Below are positions 17,523 to 25,771 of a stretch of DNA of 64,000 bases, piece by piece; positions within the stretch are counted from its first letter, which is position 1, and each line of letters opens with the position of its first letter. The notes under the pieces were generated by a model. The model was not told where the DNA came from, did not search any database, and saw only the letters and a program-made list of their open reading frames with translations. The position numbers and the translations under genes are program-made. The stretch lies in NCBI RefSeq assembly GCF_014253075.1, contig NZ_JACLZJ010000001.1, forward strand, positions 1,364,001-1,428,000, given 5' to 3'. The DNA comes from Ochrobactrum sp. CM-21-5. GTDB lineage: Bacteria; Pseudomonadota; Alphaproteobacteria; Rhizobiales; Rhizobiaceae.

Positions 17523-17866
17523 CCTGGCACAGCCTGTCTGATTGGTGGTGGCCTTATCTGTTTATCCTGCTGGCGGCTGCGCTGCCGACCTACTTCTTCC
17601 GCGTCATTGGTGTAATCGTTGGCGGGCGTATCCGGGAAGATTCAGAATTTCTCGTGCTGGTGCGATGCGTTGCGACCGCACTTGTTGCAGGTGTGATCGC
17701 GCAGCTCATTCTCTATCCAAATGGCGAGCTGGCGCATTCTCCACTTTGGTTGCGTGCAGGGGCCGCTGCCGCAGGATTTGCCGCCTATCTCGCTTTGGGC
17801 AAACGCCTGCTCATTGGCATTGCTGTGACGGAAACCCTGCTCGTGGCGGGTCTGCTAGCGCTTTAA
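17519..17866 (+). CDS. azlD: Branched-chain amino-acid exporter subunit, AzlD family
   Basis: A 115-residue inner-membrane protein with about four hydrophobic helices, the normal size for AzlD. The diagnostic segment is ALPTYFFRVIGV near residue 21, followed by VRCVATALVAGVIAQL. It works with AzlC to export leucine, isoleucine or valine and toxic analogues. The ATG overlaps the azlC stop codon, so both are made from one mRNA in coupled fashion. The downstream HIT gene is convergent, with only 13 bases between the stops. Confidence 0.85.
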   Translation: MTWHSLSDWWWPYLFILLAAALPTYFFRVIGVIVGGRIREDSEFLVLVRCVATALVAGVIAQLILYPNGELAHSPLWLRAGAAAAGFAAYLALGKRLLIGIAVTETLLVAGLLAL

Positions 17867-17879
17867 AATTCTATTCTAA

Positions 17880-18302
17880 TCAAAGAGCTGCGCGAATTTT
17901 TTCAGCATGTGCTGAAAGGACAGCCGGGTCTTCCATCTGGCCGGAATGGGGTTTGAGCGCCACGCCTTCAAAACGTGGAATAACGTGGAAATGCAGGTGA
18001 TATACTGTCTGTCCGGATGCAGGCTCGTTGAACTGCATAACCGTTACACCGTCGGCATTGAAAGCCTTCTTCACGGCTTGCGCGACTGTCTGAACGGTCT
18101 GGATCAGCTCTGCCAATGTCTCGGGTTTGGCATCGAGCAAATTGCGGGAAGGTGCTTTCGGCACGACGAGCGTATGACCGGTTCCTTGCGGCATCACATC
18201 CATGAAGGCCACAACATTGTCCGTGTCTAAAACGCGCGTCGACGGAATTTCACCGCGCAGGATTTTGGCGAAGATGTTGTTGTCATCATATGTGGCAGAC
18301 AT
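17880..18302 (-). CDS. HIT-family nucleotide-binding protein
   Basis: A 140-residue histidine-triad protein of the HinT/Fhit-like group, probably a cytoplasmic nucleoside phosphoramidase or dinucleotide hydrolase. The triad HLHFHVI is at residues 102-108, with the central His expected to be nucleotidylated. The N-terminal part DDNNIFAKILRGEIPSTRV is typical of bacterial HIT proteins and GTGHTLVVPK forms the phosphate-side strand. The ATG is preceded by GGAGAG. It lies convergent to azlD and about 120 bases downstream of a FemAB-like gene on the same strand; no functional link is evident. Confidence 0.92.
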   Translation of the reverse strand: MSATYDDNNIFAKILRGEIPSTRVLDTDNVVAFMDVMPQGTGHTLVVPKAPSRNLLDAKPETLAELIQTVQTVAQAVKKAFNADGVTVMQFNEPASGQTVYHLHFHVIPRFEGVALKPHSGQMEDPAVLSAHAEKIRAAL

Positions 18303-18423
18303 GCGGTTCTCTCCAATGCGTAAAGATAAACAGGCAACGCGGTTCTGGTGATTCCGCTTTTAACGGGAACCGCGGCATATGGTGATCAGACTGCATCCCG
18401 ACTTGTTAGGCAAGACAGATTGG

Positions 18424-19611
18424 TTATACCCGGCGATAGGGTGAATGTTCTTCCAGTGCTTCCTGAATTTGCTCGACGTCGCGGCGCTCATGATCGAGAT
18501 AGTCACGCACTGCATTGCGGAATCCCTCGTGAACGATGTAGTGCGCGGAGTGCGTCGTGACCGGCGCATAACCACGTGCGAGCTTGTGTTCACCTTGAGC
18601 GCCAGCCTCCACCACGCGAAGCCTGTGGTCGATGGCGAAGTCGATGGCCTGATGATAGCAGACCTCGAAATGCAGGTAGGGATGATCCTCGATACAACCC
18701 CAGTGGCGGCCATAAAGGGTATCGCCACCAATGAAATTGATCGCGCCGGCAATATAGCGTCCGTCGCGGCGGGCCATGATCAGAAGAATATCGTCTGCCA
18801 TGTTCTCGCTGATAAGCGAGAAGAATGTGCGGTTCAGATATGGGCGCCCCCATTTTCGGCTTCCGGTATCCATATAGAAGGCAAAGAACTCATCCCATAT
18901 CGTTTCCGTAAGTTCGCTTCCCGTCAGCCAGTCGATCTCTATACCCTCGGACAGAGCTTCGCGCCTCTCTTTCCTGAGCGCTTTGCGCTTGCGCGAAACA
19001 AGCTCATTTAAGAAGTCATCATATGATGAAAACCCATTGTTTATGAAATGAAATTGCTTATCTGTCCGGTGCAGGAAACCAGCTTTTTCAAGAGCTGGTA
19101 TCTCATCTGAAAGAGCAAAAGTCACATGAGCCGACGAAAGGCGACTCTGGTCGGCAAGCTCGCGCAGTCCACCGGCCAGCGCCAGCCGCACGGCGTCGCT
19201 GTCAAAGGTGACGGTGTTAAGCAGTCGGGGACCCGTTGCAGGCGTGAAAGGAACTGCTGCCTGAAACTTCGGATAATATCGTCCGCCAGCCTGCTCGAAA
19301 GCATCGGCCCAGCCGTGATCGAAGACATATTCACCCTGGCTGTGCCCTTTGAGGTAGTTGGGCACCGCGCCGATGAGCGCGCCGCGGTCGTCCTCCAGGC
19401 GCAGGTGACGGGGAAGCCAGCCCGCCTCGCGCGAGACTGAGCCGGATTGTTCCAGAGCGGCAAGGAAGGCCCGGGAAATGAACGGATTATAATTGGCATC
19501 CTGCCGGGAGGTCCCGGCAAGATTGCTCCATTCCTCTTCCGTGAAATCGCTGACCTTTTCAACGATACGGAGAACGAAGCTTTGCTCGTCGTGCGGATAG
19601 TCGTGGCTCAC
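18424..19611 (-). CDS. FemAB/GNAT-like acyltransferase (DUF482-type)
   Basis: A 395-residue protein of the COG3146 family, built from two GNAT-like folds as in FemAB aminoacyltransferases. Motifs are RHLRLEDDRGALIGAVPNYLKGHSQGEYVFDHGWADAFE near the N-terminus, and GRHWGCIEDHPYLHFEVCYHQAIDFAI with GAQGEHKLARGYAP in the second half. The reaction is unknown; peptidoglycan or lipid modification has been proposed for the family. I place the start at GTG 19611, which has AGAGGA about 7 bases upstream and avoids an implausible basic extension that would run close to the next gene. Genes 19664-20855 lie upstream on the same strand. Confidence 0.82.
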   Translation of the reverse strand: MSHDYPHDEQSFVLRIVEKVSDFTEEEWSNLAGTSRQDANYNPFISRAFLAALEQSGSVSREAGWLPRHLRLEDDRGALIGAVPNYLKGHSQGEYVFDHGWADAFEQAGGRYYPKFQAAVPFTPATGPRLLNTVTFDSDAVRLALAGGLRELADQSRLSSAHVTFALSDEIPALEKAGFLHRTDKQFHFINNGFSSYDDFLNELVSRKRKALRKERREALSEGIEIDWLTGSELTETIWDEFFAFYMDTGSRKWGRPYLNRTFFSLISENMADDILLIMARRDGRYIAGAINFIGGDTLYGRHWGCIEDHPYLHFEVCYHQAIDFAIDHRLRVVEAGAQGEHKLARGYAPVTTHSAHYIVHEGFRNAVRDYLDHERRDVEQIQEALEEHSPYRRV

Positions 19612-19663
19612 CGCTGTTCCTCTGCCGCCTATGCCTCGTGTTTGCGGCGCAGACAGGTGGCCG

Positions 19664-20389
19664 TCAAGCGACCATGGCCTGCGGATCGAAACCTTCGAAC
19701 GTAATCTGGTCGACATTGAGATCGCTATGCTTCTGCATCTCCTTGTCGCGCACTGTCCAGCTGATCACCGGTATAAGCAACCTGTCGCGCACGAAAGTCA
19801 CGAACGGGTTGGGCAAGTGATGCACATTGTAGGACACGAAGGAGAGATCATGTGCGAGCATGGAGAAATGCCGCTCGAAATCCTCCGTTCGCGTGCCTTC
19901 AGCGGTCAACCCGCCGGGAATACCCGGAGCATCGGTTTTGAAGCGACGGATCAGATGGTGATCGAAAGACATGATTGCAGCTTCGCCTGCATAGGAGGTC
20001 AGCTCCTTGGCGACGGCTGCAACCAGCCCGTCATCGCGGCCCTCGATGCCTTTGAGTTCAATCACCACCGGAACTCGGCCATCGACCAGATCAAGCATCT
20101 GGCGAAGCGTTGGCACGTGGTCAGCCGTGCCGCCTACGTGAAGCGCCGTCGCTTCCATGGTCGTCAGTTCACAGATGCGACCTTCGCGTCCCGCAAGGCG
20201 TTGCAGGTCGTCATCATGAAAAACGACAACGCCGCCATCCTTGGTCAGATGCACGTCGCATTCTATCGCGAAGCCTGCTTTGGCGGCAGCGTCAAAGGCG
20301 GAAAGCGTATTTTCCCAACGATCTTTGTTCAGATCATGCAGGCCGCGATGAGCGATCGGGCGCTTCTTGAGCCAGTCGATGGATGACAT
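19664..20389 (-). CDS. Glycerophosphodiester phosphodiesterase (GDPD family)
   Basis: A 241-residue cytoplasmic TIM-barrel enzyme hydrolysing glycerophosphodiesters to glycerol-3-phosphate and an alcohol. Key residues are visible: HRGLHD near residue 13 and WENTLSAF (catalytic His and Glu), ECDVHLTKDG (metal-binding E and D), and VVFHDDDLQRL (second catalytic His). There is no signal peptide, so it resembles UgpQ rather than periplasmic GlpQ. The start ATG 20389 lies one base after the stop codon of the RidA gene, so translation is coupled; an upstream in-frame extension would overlap ridA completely and is rejected. Confidence 0.9.
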   Translation of the reverse strand: MSSIDWLKKRPIAHRGLHDLNKDRWENTLSAFDAAAKAGFAIECDVHLTKDGGVVVFHDDDLQRLAGREGRICELTTMEATALHVGGTADHVPTLRQMLDLVDGRVPVVIELKGIEGRDDGLVAAVAKELTSYAGEAAIMSFDHHLIRRFKTDAPGIPGGLTAEGTRTEDFERHFSMLAHDLSFVSYNVHHLPNPFVTFVRDRLLIPVISWTVRDKEMQKHSDLNVDQITFEGFDPQAMVA

Positions 20390-20390
20390 T

Positions 20391-20855
20391 TCAGGCAGCC
20401 TCGATGATTGCTTCGATTTCAACTGGCGCATTGAGAGGAAGGCTGGCAACGCCGACGGCCGAACGCGCATGTTTGCCTGCATCACCCAGAACGGCAACGA
20501 GCAAATCCGACGCGCCGTTGGCGACGAGGTGCTGTTCGACAAAATCTGCAGTCGAAGAAACAAAGACCGTGATTTTGACGATACGCTTGATCCGGTTGAG
20601 GTCGCCCAGCGCTGCTTTTGCCTGCGCCAGAATATTGATGGCACAGGCGCGCGCGCATGCCTGACCGTGTGAGACCGCCAATTCATCGCCGACCTGTCCG
20701 GTGTGCACCAGCTTTCCATTCTCCAGCGGAAGCTGACCCGATGTGAGAAGAAGCGACCCGCTTTGCGCGAACGGTACATAGTTGGCAGCTGGTGCCGCAG
20801 CTTCAGGGATGGATATACCCAGGTTTTTAAGGCGGCTGTCGATTGTATCGGTCAT
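20391..20855 (-). CDS. RidA/YjgF-family protein
   Basis: A 154-residue trimeric RidA-superfamily protein. It shows the family fold elements NYVPFAQSGSLLLTSGQLP at about residues 25-43, and the C-terminal ARSAVGVASLPLNAPVEIEAI, which holds the conserved Arg expected to bind the substrate carboxylate. Length and sequence point to the longer subgroup (about 150 residues) near YjgH/Rid proteins rather than the archetypal 128-residue RidA. RidA proper hydrolyses reactive enamine/imine intermediates; activity here is inferred. It is the first gene of a unit with the glycerophosphodiesterase. Confidence 0.88.
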   Translation of the reverse strand: MTDTIDSRLKNLGISIPEAAAPAANYVPFAQSGSLLLTSGQLPLENGKLVHTGQVGDELAVSHGQACARACAINILAQAKAALGDLNRIKRIVKITVFVSSTADFVEQHLVANGASDLLVAVLGDAGKHARSAVGVASLPLNAPVEIEAIIEAA

Positions 20856-20995
20856 TCCATTAATCCTTGCTTATAAAGGGATTCTGCGATCCTCCGATGC
20901 AGAATCGGTGAACCTTTTGGGAAGGGTGCGTTTTTTGCCTCGCTTCCGCCACGAGTTTTTTTATCATGCTCGACAACTCATCGGGAGATTCATGT

Positions 20996-21850
20996 ATGCG
21001 TTTTTTTGGGTCGGGTTTTAAGGTTGCGGTTTCGGCGGGTGGAACGGCTGTGTGTGTGCTGGCCGGATTCGCCGGCGTTGCCAGTGCGGCCTCCACGATA
21101 ACACTGGTGCCGCATCGCGCTGTCTATGATCTGACGCTTGATCGCGCCGACGAAAAGTCCGGCATCAGCGGTCTTACCGGCCGAATGGTTTATGAGTTCA
21201 ACGGCTCGGCATGCGAGGGATACACAACCAATTTCCGTTTTGTGACGCGCATCGACATGGAAGAGCAGCCGCAGCGCGTCACGGATCAGCAGACGACAAC
21301 CTATGAAGCCAGTGACGGCAAGAACTTCCGCTTCGTCAACAAGACCTTTGTCGATAAGGAGCTCGTCAAGGAAGTGCGCGGTGATGCAAAGCTGGAAGGT
21401 GACAAGACCGTTGTCGAGCTGACGAAGCCGAAGGACAACAAGCTCGATTTGCGCGGAACGCAATTTCCTACCCGGCATATGGAAGAGCTGATCGGCAAGG
21501 CCGAGGCGGGTGAGCGATTCTATCAGACCTCTCTTTTCGATGCTTCGGAAGACGCAGACCGCGTTGTGGCGACGACAGTCGTTGTCGGCAAGGAGCAGAG
21601 GGCCGCGAATGATGAAACGAAAGTCATGGGCAAACTCTCGACCGATCAGGTCTGGCCGGTGACGATCGCTTATTTCGATGACAAGGAAAAGCAGGACGGG
21701 TTGCCGATCTATCGTATCAACTTCAAGCTTTACAGAAACGGCATCACGCGTGATCTGACGATGGACTACGGCGATTTTTCCATGCGAGGCAAGCTTGTAA
21801 AGCTGGATGTTTTTGACGGCTCTTCCAAAACAGCAGACTGTTCTAAGTAA
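20996..21850 (+). CDS. eipB: Cell-envelope integrity protein EipB (DUF1849)
   Basis: A 284-residue periplasmic protein. The N-terminal 32 residues form a Sec signal peptide (basic start, hydrophobic GTAVCVLAGFAGVAS, cleavage near ASAAS). The mature part is a DUF1849 domain starting LVPHRAVYDLTLDRA, which forms a beta-spiral in characterised Brucella EipB. The conserved disulfide pair is present as Cys73 (GSACEG) and Cys282 (TADCSK). In Brucella it supports envelope integrity and is genetically linked to the TPR protein TtpA. The start is ATG 20996, with GGGAGA 7 bases upstream; an earlier in-frame ATG would spoil the signal peptide. Confidence 0.92.
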   Translation: MRFFGSGFKVAVSAGGTAVCVLAGFAGVASAASTITLVPHRAVYDLTLDRADEKSGISGLTGRMVYEFNGSACEGYTTNFRFVTRIDMEEQPQRVTDQQTTTYEASDGKNFRFVNKTFVDKELVKEVRGDAKLEGDKTVVELTKPKDNKLDLRGTQFPTRHMEELIGKAEAGERFYQTSLFDASEDADRVVATTVVVGKEQRAANDETKVMGKLSTDQVWPVTIAYFDDKEKQDGLPIYRINFKLYRNGITRDLTMDYGDFSMRGKLVKLDVFDGSSKTADCSK

Positions 21851-22264
21851 CGTTCTATTGACTTCAGTTGTAATGTCTTCACCCGCATTTGCGGGAGGCG
21901 TGAACAATGGTGGTCGGTCTGCCTTTTTTGCTCCGCATTGCGAACGGATAGATATGCAGCAGGCGGCAGTGTTGTTCGATCAGTGGAACAAATCGTTGCA
22001 GAGTGGCGACCCTGCAAAGGTCGCGGCCAGCTATAGCCATGATGCGGTGTTGCTGCCAACGCTCTCCAATCGGGTTCGCTACACGCACAAAGAGCGCGTG
22101 GGCTACTTCAAGGGTTCCTGAAAAAGAAGGCTGTCGGTCATATCGATAGCCGGACCATCTGTATCGGATGCAACAAAGCCATCGATACCGGCACCTATAC
22201 ATGGAATGGGCGAAAGTGGCTGATTACGTCATATCACTCTTCCGCTTTGCGCGAAAAAGGGTAG
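21807..22264 (+). pseudogene. Decayed SgcJ/EcaC-type (NTF2-fold) gene
   Basis: The first frame (21807-22121) encodes a secretion-signal-like start and then DMQQAAVLFDQWNKSLQSGDPAKVAASY, DAVLLPTLSN and GYFKGS before a stop at 22119-22121. The homology continues in the -1 frame from about 22113 with FLKKKAVGHIDSRTICIGCNK and ends WNGRKWLITSYHSSALREKG at 22264. One lost base near 22110 explains the shift. The piece DTGTYT joins directly to WNGRKW, whereas intact members have further strands between them, so an in-frame internal deletion is also likely. The 5' end overlaps eipB. Intact relatives are small secreted proteins of unknown function. Confidence 0.75.
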
Positions 22265-22467
22265 GATAATGGTGTCGGCAGGAGGGCAGGGCCCTCTTGC
22301 GGGCGTAAACTTGTTCGCAAGGCTTGCAATTCATGGCGCGATCAGTTAACAGCGCGCCTATTCCACACACGGGATTTGGGCTTTCGCCGGGAGAAATCCG
22401 GCCTCAGCCTCCGGTGGCGAGCAATCGCCTCAACCCGTGGAGGTCAAACCGGAAAAGGAAAATACAG
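22265..22467 (+). promoter_or_regulatory. rpsB: rpsB leader region with several small hairpins
   Basis: About 200 bases without a gene precede rpsB. Small stems occur at 22310-22321 (CTTG-TTCG-CAAG), 22335-22358 (GGCGCG/CGCGCC) and 22386-22402 (GCCGG/CCGGC), followed by the ribosome site before ATG 22468. Autogenous control of rpsB-tsf by S2 through the leader is known in other bacteria; whether these stems act so is inference. Confidence 0.4.
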
Positions 22468-23238
22468 ATGGCATTGCCAGAATTCAGCATGCGTCAGCTT
22501 CTAGAAGCTGGTGTTCACTTCGGCCACCAGACTCACCGCTGGAACCCGAAGATGGCGCCTTACATCTATGGCGCTCGCAACAACATCCACATCATGGACC
22601 TGTCGCAGAGCGTTCCGCTGCTGCATAACGCGCTGAAGGTTGTCTCGGACACCGTTGCCCGCGGCGGTCGTGTTCTGTTCGTCGGCACGAAGCGTCAGGC
22701 TTCGGACATCATCGCCGATGCCGCAAACCGTTCGGCCCAGTACTACGTCAATGCTCGCTGGCTCGGCGGCATGATGACCAACTGGAAGACGATCTCGAAC
22801 TCGATCCAGCGTCTGCGCAAGCTCGACGAACTTCTGGCTGGCGAAGCTCAGGGCTTCACCAAGAAGGAACGTCTGAACCTCGAGCGCGAGCGTGAAAAGC
22901 TTGACCGCGCCCTCGGCGGTATCAAGGATATGGGTTCGGTTCCGGACCTGATGTTCATCATCGACACCAACAAGGAAGCGATTGCCATTCAGGAAGCCAA
23001 GCGTCTTGGCATTCCGGTTGTCGCCGTAATCGACTCGAACTGCGATCCAGACCAGATCGACTACCCGATCCCGGGCAACGACGACGCTGCACGCGCTATC
23101 GCACTCTATTGCGACCTTATCGCTCGCGCTGCTCTTGACGGTATCGCTCGCCAGCAGGGCGCGATGGGCATCGATATCGGTGCGCAGGCTGAAGCTCCTG
23201 TCGAGCCGGCCCTCGAAGCTCCGGCTGAAGGCGCTTAA
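22468..23238 (+). CDS. rpsB: 30S ribosomal protein S2
   Basis: Structural protein of the small ribosomal subunit, the last to join and needed for S1 binding. The start is ATG 22468 ([19 protein letters not shown]), preceded by GGAAAAGGAAAA; an upstream in-frame ATG at 22324 lacks the family's conserved start. The 256 residues contain the canonical [32 protein letters not shown] and [26 protein letters not shown]. The C-terminus ends in an Ala/Glu/Pro-rich tail, common in alphaproteobacteria. Tandem TAA stops end it. It heads the long block that runs to lpxB. Confidence 0.98.
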   Translation: MALPEFSMRQLLEAGVHFGHQTHRWNPKMAPYIYGARNNIHIMDLSQSVPLLHNALKVVSDTVARGGRVLFVGTKRQASDIIADAANRSAQYYVNARWLGGMMTNWKTISNSIQRLRKLDELLAGEAQGFTKKERLNLEREREKLDRALGGIKDMGSVPDLMFIIDTNKEAIAIQEAKRLGIPVVAVIDSNCDPDQIDYPIPGNDDAARAIALYCDLIARAALDGIARQQGAMGIDIGAQAEAPVEPALEAPAEGA

Positions 23239-23255
23239 TAAGCGTTTATGATTTC

Positions 23256-23279
23256 ATCCATCCGTCACGGCGGATGGAT
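23256..23279 (+). terminator. Hairpin after rpsB (attenuator-like)
   Basis: A perfect 9-bp stem (ATCCATCCG 23256-23264, CGGATGGAT 23271-23279), loop TCACGG, then AATTTCGTTTCATT. The trailer is only partly T-rich. It lies 17 bases past the rpsB stop and inside the rpsB-tsf operon, so partial termination is likely. Confidence 0.55.
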
Positions 23280-23347
23280 AATTTCGTTTCATTCAGGCGC
23301 GCGAGCATGATTCCGAAGAGCATCAAGGCACGCGCCGGTTAAAAGTT

Positions 23348-23376
23348 GGCACACCCATTCGGTGTGCCTTCGCTTT
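23348..23376 (+). terminator. Second hairpin before tsf
   Basis: A perfect 8-bp stem (GGCACACC 23348-23355, GGTGTGCC 23361-23368) is followed by TTCGCTTT, and the tsf start lies only 24 bases further. It may be a second partial terminator or an mRNA processing site that sets the ratio of S2 to EF-Ts. Confidence 0.5.
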
Positions 23377-23392
23377 CATGAAAGGCGACATA

Positions 23393-24310
23393 ATGAGCAT
23401 TTCCGCATCACAGGTTAAAGAACTCCGCGACCTCACCGGCGCAGGCATGATGGATTGCAAGGCCGCTCTTGCTGAAACCAATGGCGATATCGAAGCCGCT
23501 GTTGATTGGCTGCGCGCAAAGGGCATCGCAAAGGCTGACAAGAAGGCTGGCCGCACCGCTGCCGAAGGTCTGATTGGCGTCGCAGCTTCAGGCAACAAGG
23601 CTGTTGTCGTTGAAGTCAACTCCGAAACCGACTTCGTTGCCCGTAACGATGCATTCCAGGATCTGGTCCGCAAGATCGCTCAGACCGCTCTTTCGACCGA
23701 CGGTTCGACAGAAGCCGTCGCTGGCGCAAACGTTGACGGCAAGACCGTAACCGATGCTGCCAAAGACGCTGTTGCGACGATTGGCGAAAACATCGGGTTC
23801 CGCCGTTCGGCAGCCCTCGAAGTTTCGCAGGGTGCAGTTGCTACCTATATCCACAATGGCGTTGCGGATGGCCTCGGCAAGCTTGGCGTTCTGGTCGCAA
23901 TCGAAACCGCTGGCGATGCAGAAGCTGCAAACGCATTCGGTCGTCAGGTTGCGATGCACGTTGCTGCCATCAACCCGCTGGCTTTGACCGCTGCCGACGT
24001 CGATCCAGCTGCTGCCGAGCGCGAAAAGGCGATCTTTATCGAGCAGGCTCGCGAATCCGGCAAGCCGGACAACATCATCGAAAAGATGGTCGAAGGCCGT
24101 ATGCGTAAGTTCTATGAAGAAGTCGTTCTTCTTTCGCAGGCTTTCGTCATCAATCCCGATCTGACGGTTGAGGCTGCCCTCAAGGAAGCTGAAAAGACCA
24201 TTGGCGCTCCTGCCAAGATTACCGGCTTCGTGCGTTTCGCCCTTGGCGAAGGCATCGAGAAGGAAGAAACGGATTTTGCTGCCGAAGTGGCTGCCACTGT
24301 CAAGAAGTAA
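23393..24310 (+). CDS. tsf: Elongation factor Ts
   Basis: Guanine-nucleotide exchange factor that recycles EF-Tu. It is 305 residues from ATG 23393 ([26 protein letters not shown]), the universal N-terminal UBA-like motif. The nucleotide-exchange core contains the family hallmark [13 protein letters not shown] at about residues 75-87. The C-terminal dimer and coiled-coil part follows ([12 protein letters not shown]). An earlier in-frame ATG at 23378 overlaps the preceding hairpin region and has no better ribosome site; AAGGCGA precedes the chosen start. It is cotranscribed with rpsB, probably at a level tuned by the two intervening hairpins. Confidence 0.98.
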   Translation: MSISASQVKELRDLTGAGMMDCKAALAETNGDIEAAVDWLRAKGIAKADKKAGRTAAEGLIGVAASGNKAVVVEVNSETDFVARNDAFQDLVRKIAQTALSTDGSTEAVAGANVDGKTVTDAAKDAVATIGENIGFRRSAALEVSQGAVATYIHNGVADGLGKLGVLVAIETAGDAEAANAFGRQVAMHVAAINPLALTAADVDPAAAEREKAIFIEQARESGKPDNIIEKMVEGRMRKFYEEVVLLSQAFVINPDLTVEAALKEAEKTIGAPAKITGFVRFALGEGIEKEETDFAAEVAATVKK

Positions 24311-24332
24311 GCTCTGAAAAGACTGCTGAAAT

Positions 24333-24366
24333 CGAAGGGCATCGCGTGACAACGCGATGCCCTTCG
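24333..24366 (+). promoter_or_regulatory. Perfect 15-bp hairpin between tsf and pyrH
   Basis: CGAAGGGCATCGCGT (24333-24347) pairs without mismatch with 24352-24366 across the 4-base loop GACA. No T-run follows, so it is not a typical Rho-independent terminator. It could stabilise the upstream mRNA, be an RNase III site, or act as a Rho-linked pause. Confidence 0.55.
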
Positions 24367-24418
24367 TGTATCGGAACCCGAAGACAATCACTTCATCACT
24401 ATCTGCGGAGAGCAATCC

Positions 24419-25141
24419 ATGTCCGGTAAGCCCGCCTACAAGCGTGTCCTTTTGAAAGCCTCGGGTGAGGCGTTGATGGGCAGTCAGGGCTTCGGCATTG
24501 ACGTTTCCGTCGTGGATCGCATCGCCAGTGACATCAAGGAGGCCCGTTCGCTAGGTGTGGAAGTGGGCGTGGTGATCGGCGGCGGCAACATCTTTCGTGG
24601 CGTTGCCGTTGCTTCCAAGGGCGGCGACCGCGTGACCGGCGATCACATGGGCATGCTGGCGACTGTCATCAACTCGCTGGCCCTGCGTACCTCTTTGAAC
24701 AAGATCGGCGTCGATGCCGTTGTCCTTTCCGCCATAGCAATGCCGGAAATCTGCGAAAGCTTCTCCCAGCGTCAGGCCACGGCCTATATGAATGAGGGGA
24801 AGGTTGTCATTTTTGCAGGCGGTACGGGCAATCCGTTCTTTACCACCGACTCGGCGGCTGCGTTGCGCGCGGCGGAGGTCGGGGCGGATGCGCTGCTGAA
24901 GGGCACGCAGGTGGACGGCATCTATACCGCCGATCCAAAGAAAGATCCCTCTGCGACGCGTTTCGATACACTCACCCACAAGGAAGTGCTTGATCGGGGG
25001 CTTGCCGTCATGGACACCGCTGCGGTTGCCCTTGCGCGTGAGAACAACATTCCGATAATAGTCTATTCCATCCATGAAGACGGTGGTTTGGCCGAAATTC
25101 TGCAAGGCAAGGGGCGCTGCACGATCGTTTCCGATAACTGA
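24419..25141 (+). CDS. pyrH: UMP kinase
   Basis: Hexameric kinase converting UMP and ATP to UDP, the first step from UMP to all pyrimidine nucleotides; a member of the amino-acid kinase fold, not related to eukaryotic UMP/CMP kinases. The 240 residues include the N-terminal VLLKASGEALMG phosphate loop, IGGGNIFRG, the GTP/UTP-effector region DHMGMLATVINSLAL, and the nucleotide-binding GTGNPFFTTDSAAALRA. The Asp-rich VDGIYTADPKKDP is also present. It lies between tsf and frr, the classical bacterial order. CTGCGGAGAG precedes the ATG as a ribosome site. Confidence 0.98.
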   Translation: MSGKPAYKRVLLKASGEALMGSQGFGIDVSVVDRIASDIKEARSLGVEVGVVIGGGNIFRGVAVASKGGDRVTGDHMGMLATVINSLALRTSLNKIGVDAVVLSAIAMPEICESFSQRQATAYMNEGKVVIFAGGTGNPFFTTDSAAALRAAEVGADALLKGTQVDGIYTADPKKDPSATRFDTLTHKEVLDRGLAVMDTAAVALARENNIPIIVYSIHEDGGLAEILQGKGRCTIVSDN

Positions 25142-25176
25142 TCGTTGGTTCTAGCGCCTACTGAAGGAGAAAATGC

Positions 25177-25737
25177 ATGAGCGAAGCTTTTGACATCAAC
25201 GACCTGAAGCGCCGTATGGAAGGCGCTGTCAACTCATTGAAGCATGATCTGGGTGGGCTTCGCACCGGACGTGCTTCCGCAAGCCTGCTCGAACCGATCA
25301 CCATCGAGGCTTATGGTTCCACCATGCCGATCAATCAGGTTGCCAACATCACGGTGCCTGAATCCCGCATGCTTTCGGTTTCCGTTTGGGACAAAAGCAT
25401 GGTCGGCGCCGTTGAACGCGCGATCCGCGATTCCGGTCTCGGCCTCAACCCGATTACGGACGGTACCACGTTGCGCATTCCATTGCCGGAACTGAATGAA
25501 CAGCGCCGCAAGGAACTGGTCAAGATTGCGCATCAATATGCGGAGCAGGGTCGTATCGCTGCCCGCCATGTTCGTCGTGACGGTATGGACACGCTGAAAA
25601 AGCTGGAGAAGGATAGCGATATCAGTCAGGATGAAGGCCGCGTTCTGTCGGAAAAAGTACAAAAACTGACCGATGATACCATCGCCGAGATGGATAAGAT
25701 CGTTTCGGTCAAGGAAGGAGAAATCATGCAGGTCTAG
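25177..25737 (+). CDS. frr: Ribosome recycling factor
   Basis: Acts with EF-G to split post-termination ribosomes. The 186 residues match the family's near-invariant length of about 185. Visible signatures are [14 protein letters not shown] (helix 1 to domain II), [18 protein letters not shown], and the long helix-3 segment [28 protein letters not shown] that carries the conserved Arg residues contacting 23S rRNA. The ATG has GAAGGAG 8 bases upstream. It starts 35 bases after pyrH and uppS follows 34 bases later, so it is inside the operon. Confidence 0.98.
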   Translation: MSEAFDINDLKRRMEGAVNSLKHDLGGLRTGRASASLLEPITIEAYGSTMPINQVANITVPESRMLSVSVWDKSMVGAVERAIRDSGLGLNPITDGTTLRIPLPELNEQRRKELVKIAHQYAEQGRIAARHVRRDGMDTLKKLEKDSDISQDEGRVLSEKVQKLTDDTIAEMDKIVSVKEGEIMQV

Positions 25738-25771
25738 TACCTGTATGATTTTCGAAAAGGGGAGCCCTGCC

